NCBI GenBank assembly: GCA_900095095.1
Contig: FMBT01000343.1
Coordinates: 124,001 to 188,000, forward strand
Origin: Fragilariopsis cylindrus CCMP1102
Taxonomy: Eukaryota > Bacillariophyta > Bacillariophyceae > Bacillariales > Bacillariaceae
Direction of reading: 5' to 3'
Length of the DNA: 64,000 bases
The translations under genes were made by a program, and so were the position numbers. Below, piece after piece: positions 1-9,352 of the stretch; position 1 is the stretch's first letter; every line of letters begins with the position of its first letter. The notes under the pieces are model-generated. The model ran no database searches. It was not told where the DNA came from and saw only the letters and a program-made list of their open reading frames with translations.

Positions 1-3000
1 GACATATACACAAGTACACCAGAAGTGCAAACAAAGAAAAGTGAATTTTTGAATCAAGAGTTCAAGCATATTCATTTCAATTCCGAGAAGCGTCTCGTTG
101 GACCTTATCGAACAAGGGTCTCCTTCGGTAAGGATAACCAGCTAGTCATAAAGTACTGCGAAGATGAGATCCTTACTGACGACGATGAGGAAGGTTCATA
201 TAACACTACCACAGGTATGCATCTTAATGATGCCCTAGAACGAATCAGTCAACAAAAAGAAGTAATAAAATTAAAAAGACAATCCATATTATCCTCACTA
301 TCATACGAGGATTGCGTGGATCGAGAGGTTGTAGAAGAGAATATTCAAGCATTGGATTTCAAATTAGAGTTCGTTGCTATGGAGAAGTTTAAAACTTCCG
401 TGAAGGGATATGTCTTTCGCATGGGTGAACAGAAATTAGGATATTATATCGATGTTAAACCAGTTGTTGATAACACGGAAATGGAAGACTTAATGAGAAG
501 CACTCAACATGGAGATACTACTATGGAGTACCGAAAACTTATCGTGTCCTCGTGCATGGTGAGCAAAAACAGAAACAGATGGTTCGTGAAAGGAGACGGC
601 AAGCAACTTGTTTCAATTCTGAAGCAAACCACTAACTCTACTCCAAACTTTGGAAAGTTGGCTATTAATCAGCACGATAAGGTGAAGACGAAGGTACGAT
701 TTTCAATTCTGAAGCCTACCACCATTCTTCGCAAGATAAACGTTGCTTTTGGTTTTGGTGTTGGAGTGATGGAGAGCGTTTCTTCACTCAAGGTGAAGAC
801 AAAGGTACGATTTTTTAAACAATATATAAAGAAAATCTTGCATCGTTCCGATATGTCTAAAGAACAAAAGGATTCACTTCTATGGGAGTGTGGCGGTCCG
901 AAAGAAAACATGTGGTGGTATGCATTCAAAAGTGACCACGAAGAAAGAAACCAGCAAATAGTGTTGTATGCGAAATTTTACGATATTTCAGAATATGCCG
1001 CATCGGAAGCCCGCCAAAAATTGCTTGACATGCGAATCAATCACAGTTTTCCTCCTTCGAGTATGCAGCATGCTACGTCCTGGGCAGCTACCCATTGGGA
1101 AACTTATCAAGACTATAACAACAAGAATTCAGGTATCAACTGGAAAAAATTTAGTGTATGGAACCGTCATAAATCGGATTGGAAGCAAAAGTGGGCTCCA
1201 ATAAACATAAATGCTGTAGCAGTTGCAGAGATTAGAGCCGACGACCAAGACGAAGTAGAAGAGGAAGAAAATGATAGTGGCGAATATGAATATTATGAAT
1301 ATATTTTAGAACAAAGTTTATCTCAACGGGATCGTGATGAAGAAGAACAATTTCATTTATTAAGGGAGGAAGAATTAATACAAAATGAAGACCAAGAAGA
1401 CCAACTTTTTATTAGATTAGATGAGGATATGCAATTATTCCAATCAATTGACACCACAGTCATATGTTACTACTGTACGGCTCATGTCCGTTCTGGCGAT
1501 GTCCGTAGTGATAAAATTACCCCAGAGGTTTTTGACATTACCCACAAGATTAAAAAAGCACGTCCGAAGGATTTTGTTCCGGTCTCGAAATTTCCAGATG
1601 GGTACACCAAAGTTGTAGTAGATGATGCTAGGCTTAGTGAAGCATTGAAGATTACTGAGGAACAACTTAAGAAGTGGAATGAGAAAAATCTTCCGAAGGG
1701 TACACAACTTAAGATCGATGACACTGTTGCGTGGCATGGCTGGGTAGTTGGTACGAGGAAAGTACCATTTAAACAACCTGTTTCAATTCTGAAGGATACC
1801 TATCTGTGGCCGACCACATCCAGTGACGGTGATAGCACACCAGTAGCGAGGACTCCGCGCAGCCTGTTGCTCTGGAGCATCAGCAACAGCAACAGCGTGG
1901 GTGGAACAATCATTCTGAAGGATACCTATCTGTGGCCGACCACATTCAGTGACGGTGATAGCACACCAGTAGCGAGGACTCCGCGCAGCCTGTACAGCAA
2001 CAGCGAATATGCCAATAACTTGATGGAAGCTATTCGACGTAGTCCTGATGGTTCAACCATGGAAGATGCTGGTTTAATTGGTCACGAAGTTCCTAAGATA
2101 AATGAGACTTCGGACAACGCAGACAAACGATCAGATGCATTGGGCAACAGCAAAGTTTGTGGTGGGTGGTGTGAAGGAGAAGGGAATAAATGCGAAATGA
2201 TTGGAGGGAGTAAATATCTCAATAGAGGATGTTTCTCTGAACAAGATGTAACAGTTCCGAAGCACCCATGTACACGGAAATGCGGAAGTAATCTTCATTC
2301 ATCATTATGTTCTGCTATTGAGGAAGCAATGGAGAACAAAGAAAAATGGCTGTGTATTGCGTGTAGTGATGAAAGTCGATACAACAGCAACAACAACAAC
2401 AACAAGCGTCAAGCCAATGCTTCGAGCACAAGCAGCAGCAGCAGCCCATCGAAGATGATGACCCGCAGGGAACAAGAATTGATTGCTGATCTAGAACTCA
2501 AAAATGCTGAAAGCACCACCAGCTCTTCGAACTCGTCTGCTACTCCACGTACAAATACAAGTACTGTAAGCACAGCTGATGTTCCTGCTGTATTACACGG
2601 AACTTTAGAATCTAGACAACATGTGATTCATGGGACATGGAATTATGAAAATTCAGGTACAGTCCCATCACTAGATTTTAGTTTAAAGTCGATTAAAGCA
2701 AGAGATGAAACTGATACTGATTTACTTACATTATCAAAATATGTCGAATTCAGTGGTTCGTTTCAATATATTGGCAGTGGGTGGAAACAAAGATCTACAG
2801 ATGAAAGATCTAGATTTGTATCAGAATATGTAAAAATTAAATTTACAAAAACTGAAGGTAGTGACTACAAAGTTGATGGTACCGGTGAGAATGAATTTGG
2901 GAAATTTGCTATTGATGGTACAGCCAAGCCAACACAAACCCATGGACATTATAGTATTGAATTACGTAAACGATACATGAAGAGTAAACCGAACAAAGAT

Positions 3001-3510
3001 ATTGGTGGAGGTGGCGGGAAGGGTGACAAACGTAACGATGCTAAACTTAAGAGTCGGTCGACGAAAGAAGTACTGGACAATATGAAGGATCAACAAAAAC
3101 GTAGCACGAAGAAAAAGCGTAAGCACATCGAAGATCAAAATCAACTGGTGCCGGCTCAAGAAGAGGGAAAGAAAAAGCGTAAGCTCACCGATTATAACAG
3201 ACGGACAGCGGAATTTTTCTCGACATCCCAAAGTGAATTGGAGACGTATGGATTAGGGGATGGAAAAATATCTCCCGTCTCGAAGAGAGAAATGTACTAC
3301 CCATTCAGTGTTAAAGTTGAAAAATACTATATGTTTGTCAGACTTGTTAGGGAGTCTTCAGATAAACCACCAGAAGCATTTTACTGCCATTTATGTAAAA
3401 AGGAATTTCCATTTTCAACTGGTTGTAGCAATCAATTGAAACGTCACAGTCAAAAATTCGCTCAATCCCACGTAGTAAAACTAAATGCGCTGGGAAAACA
3501 GGGGAAATAG
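1..3510 (+). CDS. Large lineage-specific nuclear protein with Cys cluster and C-terminal zinc finger (5' partial)
   Basis: The reading frame is open to the first base of the window with no ATG before position 222, so the start lies upstream or in an earlier exon. About 1,165 residues are visible. In order they are: a basic/acidic N-terminal part; an acidic stretch (about 1,240-1,440); a cysteine cluster (about 2,155-2,365) of the form C-x3-C...GGSKYLNRGC...PKHPC-x3-C...LHSSLC...LCIAC; a Ser/Asn/Thr-rich linker; a Gly-rich beta-type segment with GTGENEFGKFAIDGT; two KKKRK-type nuclear signals (about 3,105-3,185); and a terminal CHLCKKEF...H finger (3,383-3,467). The Cys cluster recurs in the neighbour at 3,946-6,192. 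Short motifs repeat internally (TTTCAATTCTGAAG at about 611, 700 and 1,781), and one 81 bp segment is duplicated. No catalytic domain is recognised. A nuclear, perhaps chromatin-linked, role is inference. Confidence 0.75.
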   Translation, partial: DIYTSTPEVQTKKSEFLNQEFKHIHFNSEKRLVGPYRTRVSFGKDNQLVIKYCEDEILTDDDEEGSYNTTTGMHLNDALERISQQKEVIKLKRQSILSSLSYEDCVDREVVEENIQALDFKLEFVAMEKFKTSVKGYVFRMGEQKLGYYIDVKPVVDNTEMEDLMRSTQHGDTTMEYRKLIVSSCMVSKNRNRWFVKGDGKQLVSILKQTTNSTPNFGKLAINQHDKVKTKVRFSILKPTTILRKINVAFGFGVGVMESVSSLKVKTKVRFFKQYIKKILHRSDMSKEQKDSLLWECGGPKENMWWYAFKSDHEERNQQIVLYAKFYDISEYAASEARQKLLDMRINHSFPPSSMQHATSWAATHWETYQDYNNKNSGINWKKFSVWNRHKSDWKQKWAPININAVAVAEIRADDQDEVEEEENDSGEYEYYEYILEQSLSQRDRDEEEQFHLLREEELIQNEDQEDQLFIRLDEDMQLFQSIDTTVICYYCTAHVRSGDVRSDKITPEVFDITHKIKKARPKDFVPVSKFPDGYTKVVVDDARLSEALKITEEQLKKWNEKNLPKGTQLKIDDTVAWHGWVVGTRKVPFKQPVSILKDTYLWPTTSSDGDSTPVARTPRSLLLWSISNSNSVGGTIILKDTYLWPTTFSDGDSTPVARTPRSLYSNSEYANNLMEAIRRSPDGSTMEDAGLIGHEVPKINETSDNADKRSDALGNSKVCGGWCEGEGNKCEMIGGSKYLNRGCFSEQDVTVPKHPCTRKCGSNLHSSLCSAIEEAMENKEKWLCIACSDESRYNSNNNNNKRQANASSTSSSSSPSKMMTRREQELIADLELKNAESTTSSSNSSATPRTNTSTVSTADVPAVLHGTLESRQHVIHGTWNYENSGTVPSLDFSLKSIKARDETDTDLLTLSKYVEFSGSFQYIGSGWKQRSTDERSRFVSEYVKIKFTKTEGSDYKVDGTGENEFGKFAIDGTAKPTQTHGHYSIELRKRYMKSKPNKDIGGGGGKGDKRNDAKLKSRSTKEVLDNMKDQQKRSTKKKRKHIEDQNQLVPAQEEGKKKRKLTDYNRRTAEFFSTSQSELETYGLGDGKISPVSKREMYYPFSVKVEKYYMFVRLVRESSDKPPEAFYCHLCKKEFPFSTGCSNQLKRHSQKFAQSHVVKLNALGKQGK
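1786..1992 (+). repeat. Recent 81 bp in-frame direct duplication inside a coding region
   Basis: Bases 1,786-1,866 and 1,912-1,992 are the same 81 bp with one visible difference (CACATCC versus CACATTC). Each encodes the segment beginning ILKDTYLWPTT and ending ARTPRSL. The 45 bp between them keeps the frame. Confidence 0.9.
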
Positions 3511-3945
3511 GAGATTTGGCAGTCATCAATATGTATGAACAATGATCAGCGTATTTATAATGGGCATTATTGCTGACAAGTAAATAAGGGGAGAGAAAAA
3601 TAAATAAATATCAACTTAATTTTTGTAGAAACAGATATATAGGACCAATTCTGATATTGAAGTGGAATTTGTTTTAACTATAACTTATTAAGATGTTATT
3701 GTTACTACTCCTTTCTTTGACGTCTAAAATCACTAATAGCATCATCATGTCCAACAATAGGAAATGTAGAACAGTAAAACCCTACTCAGTGAACTGGTAA
3801 ACTGTCACTGGCTTCTTGTCCTTCTACTTGTGGTGCATACGTTTAAAACCCAAATTACTAATCATTGTTATCTCCGTGCCCTTGTCCGTGTCCATGTCCG
3901 TGTCTTTGTCCGTATCTTTGTCCGTGTCGTAACCAACTTAAATGA
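3511..3945. other. Intergenic, convergent 3' ends
   Basis: This AT-rich spacer separates the 3' ends of two convergent genes that share a cysteine cluster. A diverged TGTCC-GTGTC-type short repeat (about 3,880-3,930) borders the second gene. Nothing else is recognised. Confidence 0.5.
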
Positions 3946-5345
3946 TTATTCATTGGTTGCTATCTCATCATTCTCGTTATCATTAGCAACCTTCTGCTTC
4001 ATCATTTTCTTATTTCGTTTGTGCACCCAAAATGCATCACCTGCTTGCTTTCTTACTTCAGCATACAATCTGTCCCGAAAAATACGAAGAGGAAAGTCTA
4101 TATACTCTTGCCTGGTTACCCTAAGATCACGTGGTAGAACACCAACATTTTTTTTTGCTTTTATATCCTCCTCCAACAATTTTTTCGTCGATGAAATATT
4201 CCACCGTGGATATCCTTGGATTAATACAGCATTTATTGGGTATTTCAATTTCTCTTTGTTTAGAGCGTCTTGCTCCCATTCACCTCTTCCCCTATCCTTT
4301 CTAACGGACTCCACCAGTCGCAGGAGATTTGAACTGAAATGTGTTGGATCGTACTGCCTGAATAAAGGCTCTTCTTTTTGGATTAATTTCGCCGTTTGCG
4401 ACCATGCGATATTGTTTCCTTCATCGATAGCTATTAATAAATCAATCCAAGAGTCTCCTCTCATCAATTCTTTGATGAGATATTCCTTTGCTTCGCTTTT
4501 TCTCCATTTCGGGGGTTTGTCTTCAACTGCTGGTACGATCACTGCTGATGATGGCTTCGACCTGATTTTGATAGTGAGTATACGACCAGAAAGATTTTCT
4601 GTAAAAGAAAGACCTGTATTGGTATCAATTAAATTTTTAACCAATATATCCATATTCTTGCGCCTGGTGGATCCAACCGTGGATCCAACCGTGAATCGCA
4701 AACTGTTGCCTACACTTGCATTTACGATCCAAGCATACAGCGCCTTTGCATCGTTTTTCCTAGTTCCCGATGTCGATGTCGATGTCGATGTCGATGTCGA
4801 TGTCGATGCCGATGCCGATGCTGCTGCTGCTGTTGCCATTGCTGCGGCAACACAAAGCTTACACATCAATTTTGCTCTATCTTCTGAATGTGAGGGAGCA
4901 CAAAGTGCACTGTGCAATGGCTTCTTGCAAGCATCACATCGAAGTTTGGGATTTTCTGCATCATTTGGATCGTAACAATCTCTATTGAGAAATTCGCTTC
5001 CTCCATTTTTACTCATATAGCAGCCATTATTTAGGTCATCGCTGAATGAAGCGCAAACTGGCCATTCACGAGGAGAACCACTTCCAGATAAAGTAGGACC
5101 AGTATCATTCCCACCTCCTCCTCGCATTCTCTGAATAACTTGTTGTTCTCTGTCGACTGTCGCCACGGCATTCTCTCTCTTCATTGACATGAATAAACGT
5201 CGGGAAGAAGCTGACTCTTGTCTCGTTTGTGTTTGACCTCCTGTTGTAGTAGTTTGGTTCTTCCTAGATCCATCTTTAGCGGGGGAAGACATATAACCGC
5301 ATGATGACGATGACGATGACGATGATGATGATGATGATGACGATA

Positions 5346-5376
<31 letters not shown>

Positions 5377-6192
5377 TGATGACGATGATGAAGGTGATGA
5401 AGTTGATATCTGTAACTTAGGTGCCGCTTTGGCTTTAGCCAACTTTGCTGCATGTGGTTCGATTTGTATTTTAAGTATTCGTGCACGGGAATCACCGTAT
5501 GAAGTGTGTGTTAAAAGAAGATCGGGATTTGCATCTATCAATGTTCGGCATAACTGATGGAGAGCAAATCGTCTATCTTTTCCTACCTTGAAATCCTTAT
5601 GGTCACCAGAGTTCGAACTTTTAATCCATTGACAGAGCTCAACTTTGTCTCCTTCAATAAGTTCTTGGGTACGACTGGATTTCGACGACGTTCCTCTTTT
5701 ATTGTCCGTGGTGATTGCAGTATGATAATTAACGTTGGGAGGAGGATCTCCTCCATGGATTCTCTCAATATTAATATGGGAAGGAGGATTAGCTGCTATA
5801 GAAGATCTTACTATCTTTCCTTCATTGTCCGTGGTGTTTTTATGACCATTCGCTGTGCTGGATAATTGACGTCGCTTTGCTGCAGCCGCGATCTTTGTCA
5901 TCGTCGAATTTTCCCCTATATTAATATGGGAAGGAGGATTAGCTGCTACAGAAGATTCTACGATCTTTCCTTCATCGTCCGTGGTGTTTTTATGACCATT
6001 CGCTGTGCTGAATAATTGACGTCGCTTTGCTGCAGCCGCGATCTTTGTCATCGTCGGGTTTTCGATCGTTTTAAACGACACGCTCTTTTTGTTATTGCCG
6101 TTAGCTGTAGCATTACGAGTAGCAGCGGCTACCTTTCGTCGACGAGCTGCCACAGCAGCAATCATGCTTCTCGTGTTGTCGTTGCTTTTCAT
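3946..6192 (-). CDS. Lineage-specific protein with Cys cluster, paired repeat domains and C-terminal W-x2-S repeats
   Basis: The first in-frame ATG is at 6,192. The frame stays open to about 6,303, but only with a GTG start. From the N-terminus: basic Ala/Arg-rich segments, one duplicated almost exactly (about 5,770-5,906 and 5,919-6,054); a first copy of a small domain (LCQWIKSS...FKVG..RR...LCRTLIDANPDLL...RILKIQI); a long Ser tract (about 5,300-5,390); a cysteine cluster with GGSEFLNRDC...PKLRC-x2-C...LHSALC...LMCKLC; a TSTSTS tract; a second copy of the small domain (YAWIVNAS...FTVG..RRKN...LIDTNTGL...RILTIKI); and a C-terminal pair of repeats beginning PKWRKSEAKEYL and YPRWNISSTKKLLEEDI. 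The last repeats resemble an uncharacterised domain I recall from diatom proteins. The Cys cluster matches the upstream neighbour. Function unknown. Confidence 0.75.
5770..6054 (-). repeat. Tandem ~140 bp coding duplication
   Basis: Two adjacent near-identical copies (about 5,770-5,906 and 5,919-6,054) each encode a segment containing MTKIAAAAKRRQL, STANGHKNTTD and AANPPSHINI. They differ at a few bases, so the duplication is recent and in frame. Confidence 0.85.
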
Positions 6193-6337
6193 TGTAGGCT
6201 TGTCAGCAGTAGAGTGGCACTTTACGACTTGTGTCCGTGTAATTTTATGCTGGTTTATTTCACCGAGATTTGTTGTTGTTCGAATACAAGTGAAAACATG
6301 CACTCCAGGGCCAGGCAGAAAAAAAATACTAAAAATA

Positions 6338-6496
6338 CTAACAAGTCACTAACAAGTCACTAACAAGTCACTAACAAGTCACTAACAAGTCACTAACAAG
6401 TCACTAACAAGTCACTAACAAGTCACTAACAAGTCGCTAACAAGTCGCTAACAAGTCAACTAACAAGTCACTAACAAGTCACTAACAAGTCGCTAA
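6338..6496. repeat. 11 bp minisatellite (ACTAACAAGTC)n
   Basis: About 14 head-to-tail copies of ACTAACAAGTC, some with GCTAACAAGTC. The array lies in the divergent promoter region between the Cys-cluster gene (start 6,192, minus strand) and the CLASP-like gene (start 6,798, plus strand). The rest of 6,193-6,797 is AT-rich with no other recognisable feature. Confidence 0.95.
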
Positions 6497-6797
6497 AATC
6501 ACTATGCGCGATTTGGGGTTATAGGTAAATCCAAATTTTAATCGCCAATTTTTTTTGGCACGTGCATTTAAGAATTCAGGCAATGAAGGGGATTCGATTT
6601 TTTAAAATTTCGTACAAATTTTTATCCACGTATGAACGGAAGATGGTCCTGAAGACAACACAAGTAACAATGACAATACTACATACTGTACACAAAGACA
6701 CAAAAGATTAAGAGAGATTCAGACAAGCATTGACGTTGTACTACCGGAAAGAATCATCTAACGTTTCTTACCTTTCAATCTTCTATATCAATACATT

Positions 6798-8657
6798 ATG
6801 GCGTTTCGATCACCAGGGGCTCGCCCGTCACCTCGTATCGACAAACAGCATATACTCGATGGTCCAATTCAAGATTTTACCACTGTCATTGAAAGCACTG
6901 TATCAGAAGACTGGCAGAGACGCACCGCCGCATTGCAAGCGTTGCTTTCGACGATTCCGTCATCGTATGGGAGGAATGAAAATACCGATGACGGTAACAG
7001 TAGTAGTAATGGGAATGGAAATGGAAATAATATTCACCACGACGCATGGTATACTTCTCCACCTACTCTTCGGCATCTAGCCATGCCACTGGCAGAGCTT
7101 ATTAAGGATGCTCGATCGACGGTAGTCAAACGAACGTGTGATTCTCTCGTGGAACTATTTTCTAAATGCAAAAGTGATGCACGGTATTTGTTTAAGGATC
7201 TTATGCCCACTGTTTGTTCGGCACATGCCTCGACTGTAAAAGTTATTCGTAATTACGTCCAAACAATGGTCTTAGAATCAATTCCTTGTGTATACTGCAA
7301 AATGAGTATGCCCATATGGTTAGATCGACTTAAACACGACAAGTCACGAACTGTACGAGAAGCTTGTTCTTTGTATTTATCCACCTCTATGGCTCAATGG
7401 GGAGCTACGTCCGATGATGATTTTGATAACGATAACAACGGGTACTTGTCGTATGAAATTTATTTACAGGTGGGAACAATTCTCGTAAAAACTTTAAGCG
7501 ATCCTTCACCGATCGTACGACAAAATTGCAAAAAGGGATTAGAGGTTGTATCGACGCAACAAGGGAACGTAATCGACGGTTTAGTCAACGACAGAAGTTT
7601 GACACGTGATTTACGTGCTCGGAAGTTATTGAAACGTCTTCAGGAAGGAGACAATATTGGGGATGACAACATAAGCGTCGCTTCTAGAATGAGTCGGGGT
7701 GGAGCATCGGTTGCCAGTGCTCCTGTAGTGCGAAGTGGTGGATACGGTGGTAGTAGTGGAAGCTCATACCATCGATCGATGGCACCGAGGCATGGGAATA
7801 ATCGAGGAGTGCAACCATTTCGGGTTCCCACTACGATTGGAGTTACATCACCACCGCCACTGCCGCCATCCAGCAAAGTCAACAGTAGTGGTCTAGGACC
7901 TCCAAGGCGAATGGTAAAGGGAATCTCATCTTCTACTGCAACGACCACAAGAGCAGTATCAAACTCTATGGAAGAACCGTTAACGCCGTCACCTGCAACT
8001 TCTGTTCTACCGTCGTCATTTTCCACACCGACACAAGACAACGCTGCTACACCCCCACACTTTAAGGTACAAACAAATGGTTCCAAAAATGATGAGAATG
8101 ACAATAATAATAATAATACTGATACCACCGATTTAGGTGATAAATCCTTTGATTCGACCCCAGATACACCCCTGAAACCGATTGCAAATGCAGAAGAACT
8201 ACGCCAAGCCGCCAAAACACGGACGGGAATGAGCAGCAGCCGACGTTCTAGTCTCTTATTACAGGATCGATTTTCTAAAACAGTACCGTCGTCATCACAA
8301 ATATTGGAGGGTGTTGCCGAAATTGATGATAATATCAAAAGTGTTACAGATATGATGGACGTTGCCCACCTTAAGGAGGATGAAATATCCGATCATCCTA
8401 ATCTACCGTTCCATACAAAAATCGCCGTTGAACTATTAGAGGGACACAAACAACATGTCGATGACTTAATGCAAATCCTTAAAGTTGAGATGGAAATGTT
8501 AAAGGATTTTGAATTAATTATGCTAGAACAAGGTCCCAGAAGGCCGACTGAAGAAGAAGTTTTGGAATACTTTGAAAGTTTGGGATTATGCTTAGAACAA
8601 AGAAAAAAAGCTGGGAAGCTCATGCAAAAGAAGATGGATCGTATTAGTGAGGGTTAA
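6798..8657 (+). CDS. CLASP/TOG-domain microtubule-associated protein
   Basis: A 619-residue protein. The N-terminal ~290 residues form HEAT/TOG-type helical repeats of the CLASP N-terminal family: LAMPLAELIKDARSTVVKRTCDSLVELF, then a repeat around MPTVCSAHASTVKVIRNYVQTM, then VGTILVKTLSDPSPIVRQNC. Such domains bind tubulin or regulate microtubule plus-end dynamics. The middle (about 300-490) is Ser/Pro/Gly-rich and probably disordered. The C-terminal ~110 residues are charged and helical (EDEISDHPNLP onwards), possibly a coiled coil. Start: first ATG in frame after the divergent spacer. Family assignment rests on the TOG-like part. The exact subclass (CLASP versus other TOG-array proteins) is less certain. 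Confidence 0.8.
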   Translation: MAFRSPGARPSPRIDKQHILDGPIQDFTTVIESTVSEDWQRRTAALQALLSTIPSSYGRNENTDDGNSSSNGNGNGNNIHHDAWYTSPPTLRHLAMPLAELIKDARSTVVKRTCDSLVELFSKCKSDARYLFKDLMPTVCSAHASTVKVIRNYVQTMVLESIPCVYCKMSMPIWLDRLKHDKSRTVREACSLYLSTSMAQWGATSDDDFDNDNNGYLSYEIYLQVGTILVKTLSDPSPIVRQNCKKGLEVVSTQQGNVIDGLVNDRSLTRDLRARKLLKRLQEGDNIGDDNISVASRMSRGGASVASAPVVRSGGYGGSSGSSYHRSMAPRHGNNRGVQPFRVPTTIGVTSPPPLPPSSKVNSSGLGPPRRMVKGISSSTATTTRAVSNSMEEPLTPSPATSVLPSSFSTPTQDNAATPPHFKVQTNGSKNDENDNNNNNTDTTDLGDKSFDSTPDTPLKPIANAEELRQAAKTRTGMSSSRRSSLLLQDRFSKTVPSSSQILEGVAEIDDNIKSVTDMMDVAHLKEDEISDHPNLPFHTKIAVELLEGHKQHVDDLMQILKVEMEMLKDFELIMLEQGPRRPTEEEVLEYFESLGLCLEQRKKAGKLMQKKMDRISEG

Positions 8658-9352
8658 TGATAGTAGTTTGATATATAAAGTTAAGAAGTCAGTACGGTAT
8701 AACCCACCTTTTTTGTAGTTAAAATAGATGATCATGCGATGCATGAAAATTAACTATATATTTATCTTCGTTAAGGCACGGCATCGTAGTGAGTTAATCC
8801 ATTCGTCAACCAGTAGTAGTGATTGCTTCTCTGCGATGGCAAGTCTGATATTCATGTCTCTTATGCTGTCTTATCATTTTTCTAAAGATGCATACAAATA
8901 AATATTTGATTCAAACAAATATGACGTGTTTATTATTATTAATTAAGCTTACTATTATGTTGGTGTGCTGGTGTATTGTATGATGTGATGTGATGCGATG
9001 TGATTTTATGAAAAACAGAAGGACCCAAGGAAACATTTAGAGATTGCCGATTGAAGAGTGGATTTCGTCGATGGTAAATAAAGTCAACCAGAATGAACAG
9101 AATGCTGCGTGATGTAGATATGGAAAAAGTTTTGAAGATTTATTTCTCCTCATTAACACTTCGATGGTGACGAATTTTAACTGGAAACTTGTTCCCTGAA
9201 TGACTAAAAATTGCTTCCGTCTTTTGTGTTTGCATCTACTTCCACACACATTTTGGTTTTTCTCGGTCTTTCTCAATCTTCGTTCATTGATTTTTCTTTC
9301 TTCTTTTTTCATGGCAATTTTTTCTCCTTTTCCTTGTTATTTTGACTATTTT
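8658..9352. other. Intergenic, convergent 3' ends
   Basis: AT-rich spacer between convergent genes. It holds a short degenerate TGATG repeat near 8,978-9,005. No gene or RNA recognised. Confidence 0.5.

Noticed and set aside
3830-4975. Long plus-strand frame opposite the Cys-cluster gene
   Set aside because: It is antisense to a clear coding region, and its composition mirrors the repeats of the real gene (Asp-Val and Ser runs).
7640-8338. Minus-strand frame of 232 codons inside the CLASP-like gene
   Set aside because: It overlaps the disordered Ser/Pro part of a recognised gene and has no family features.
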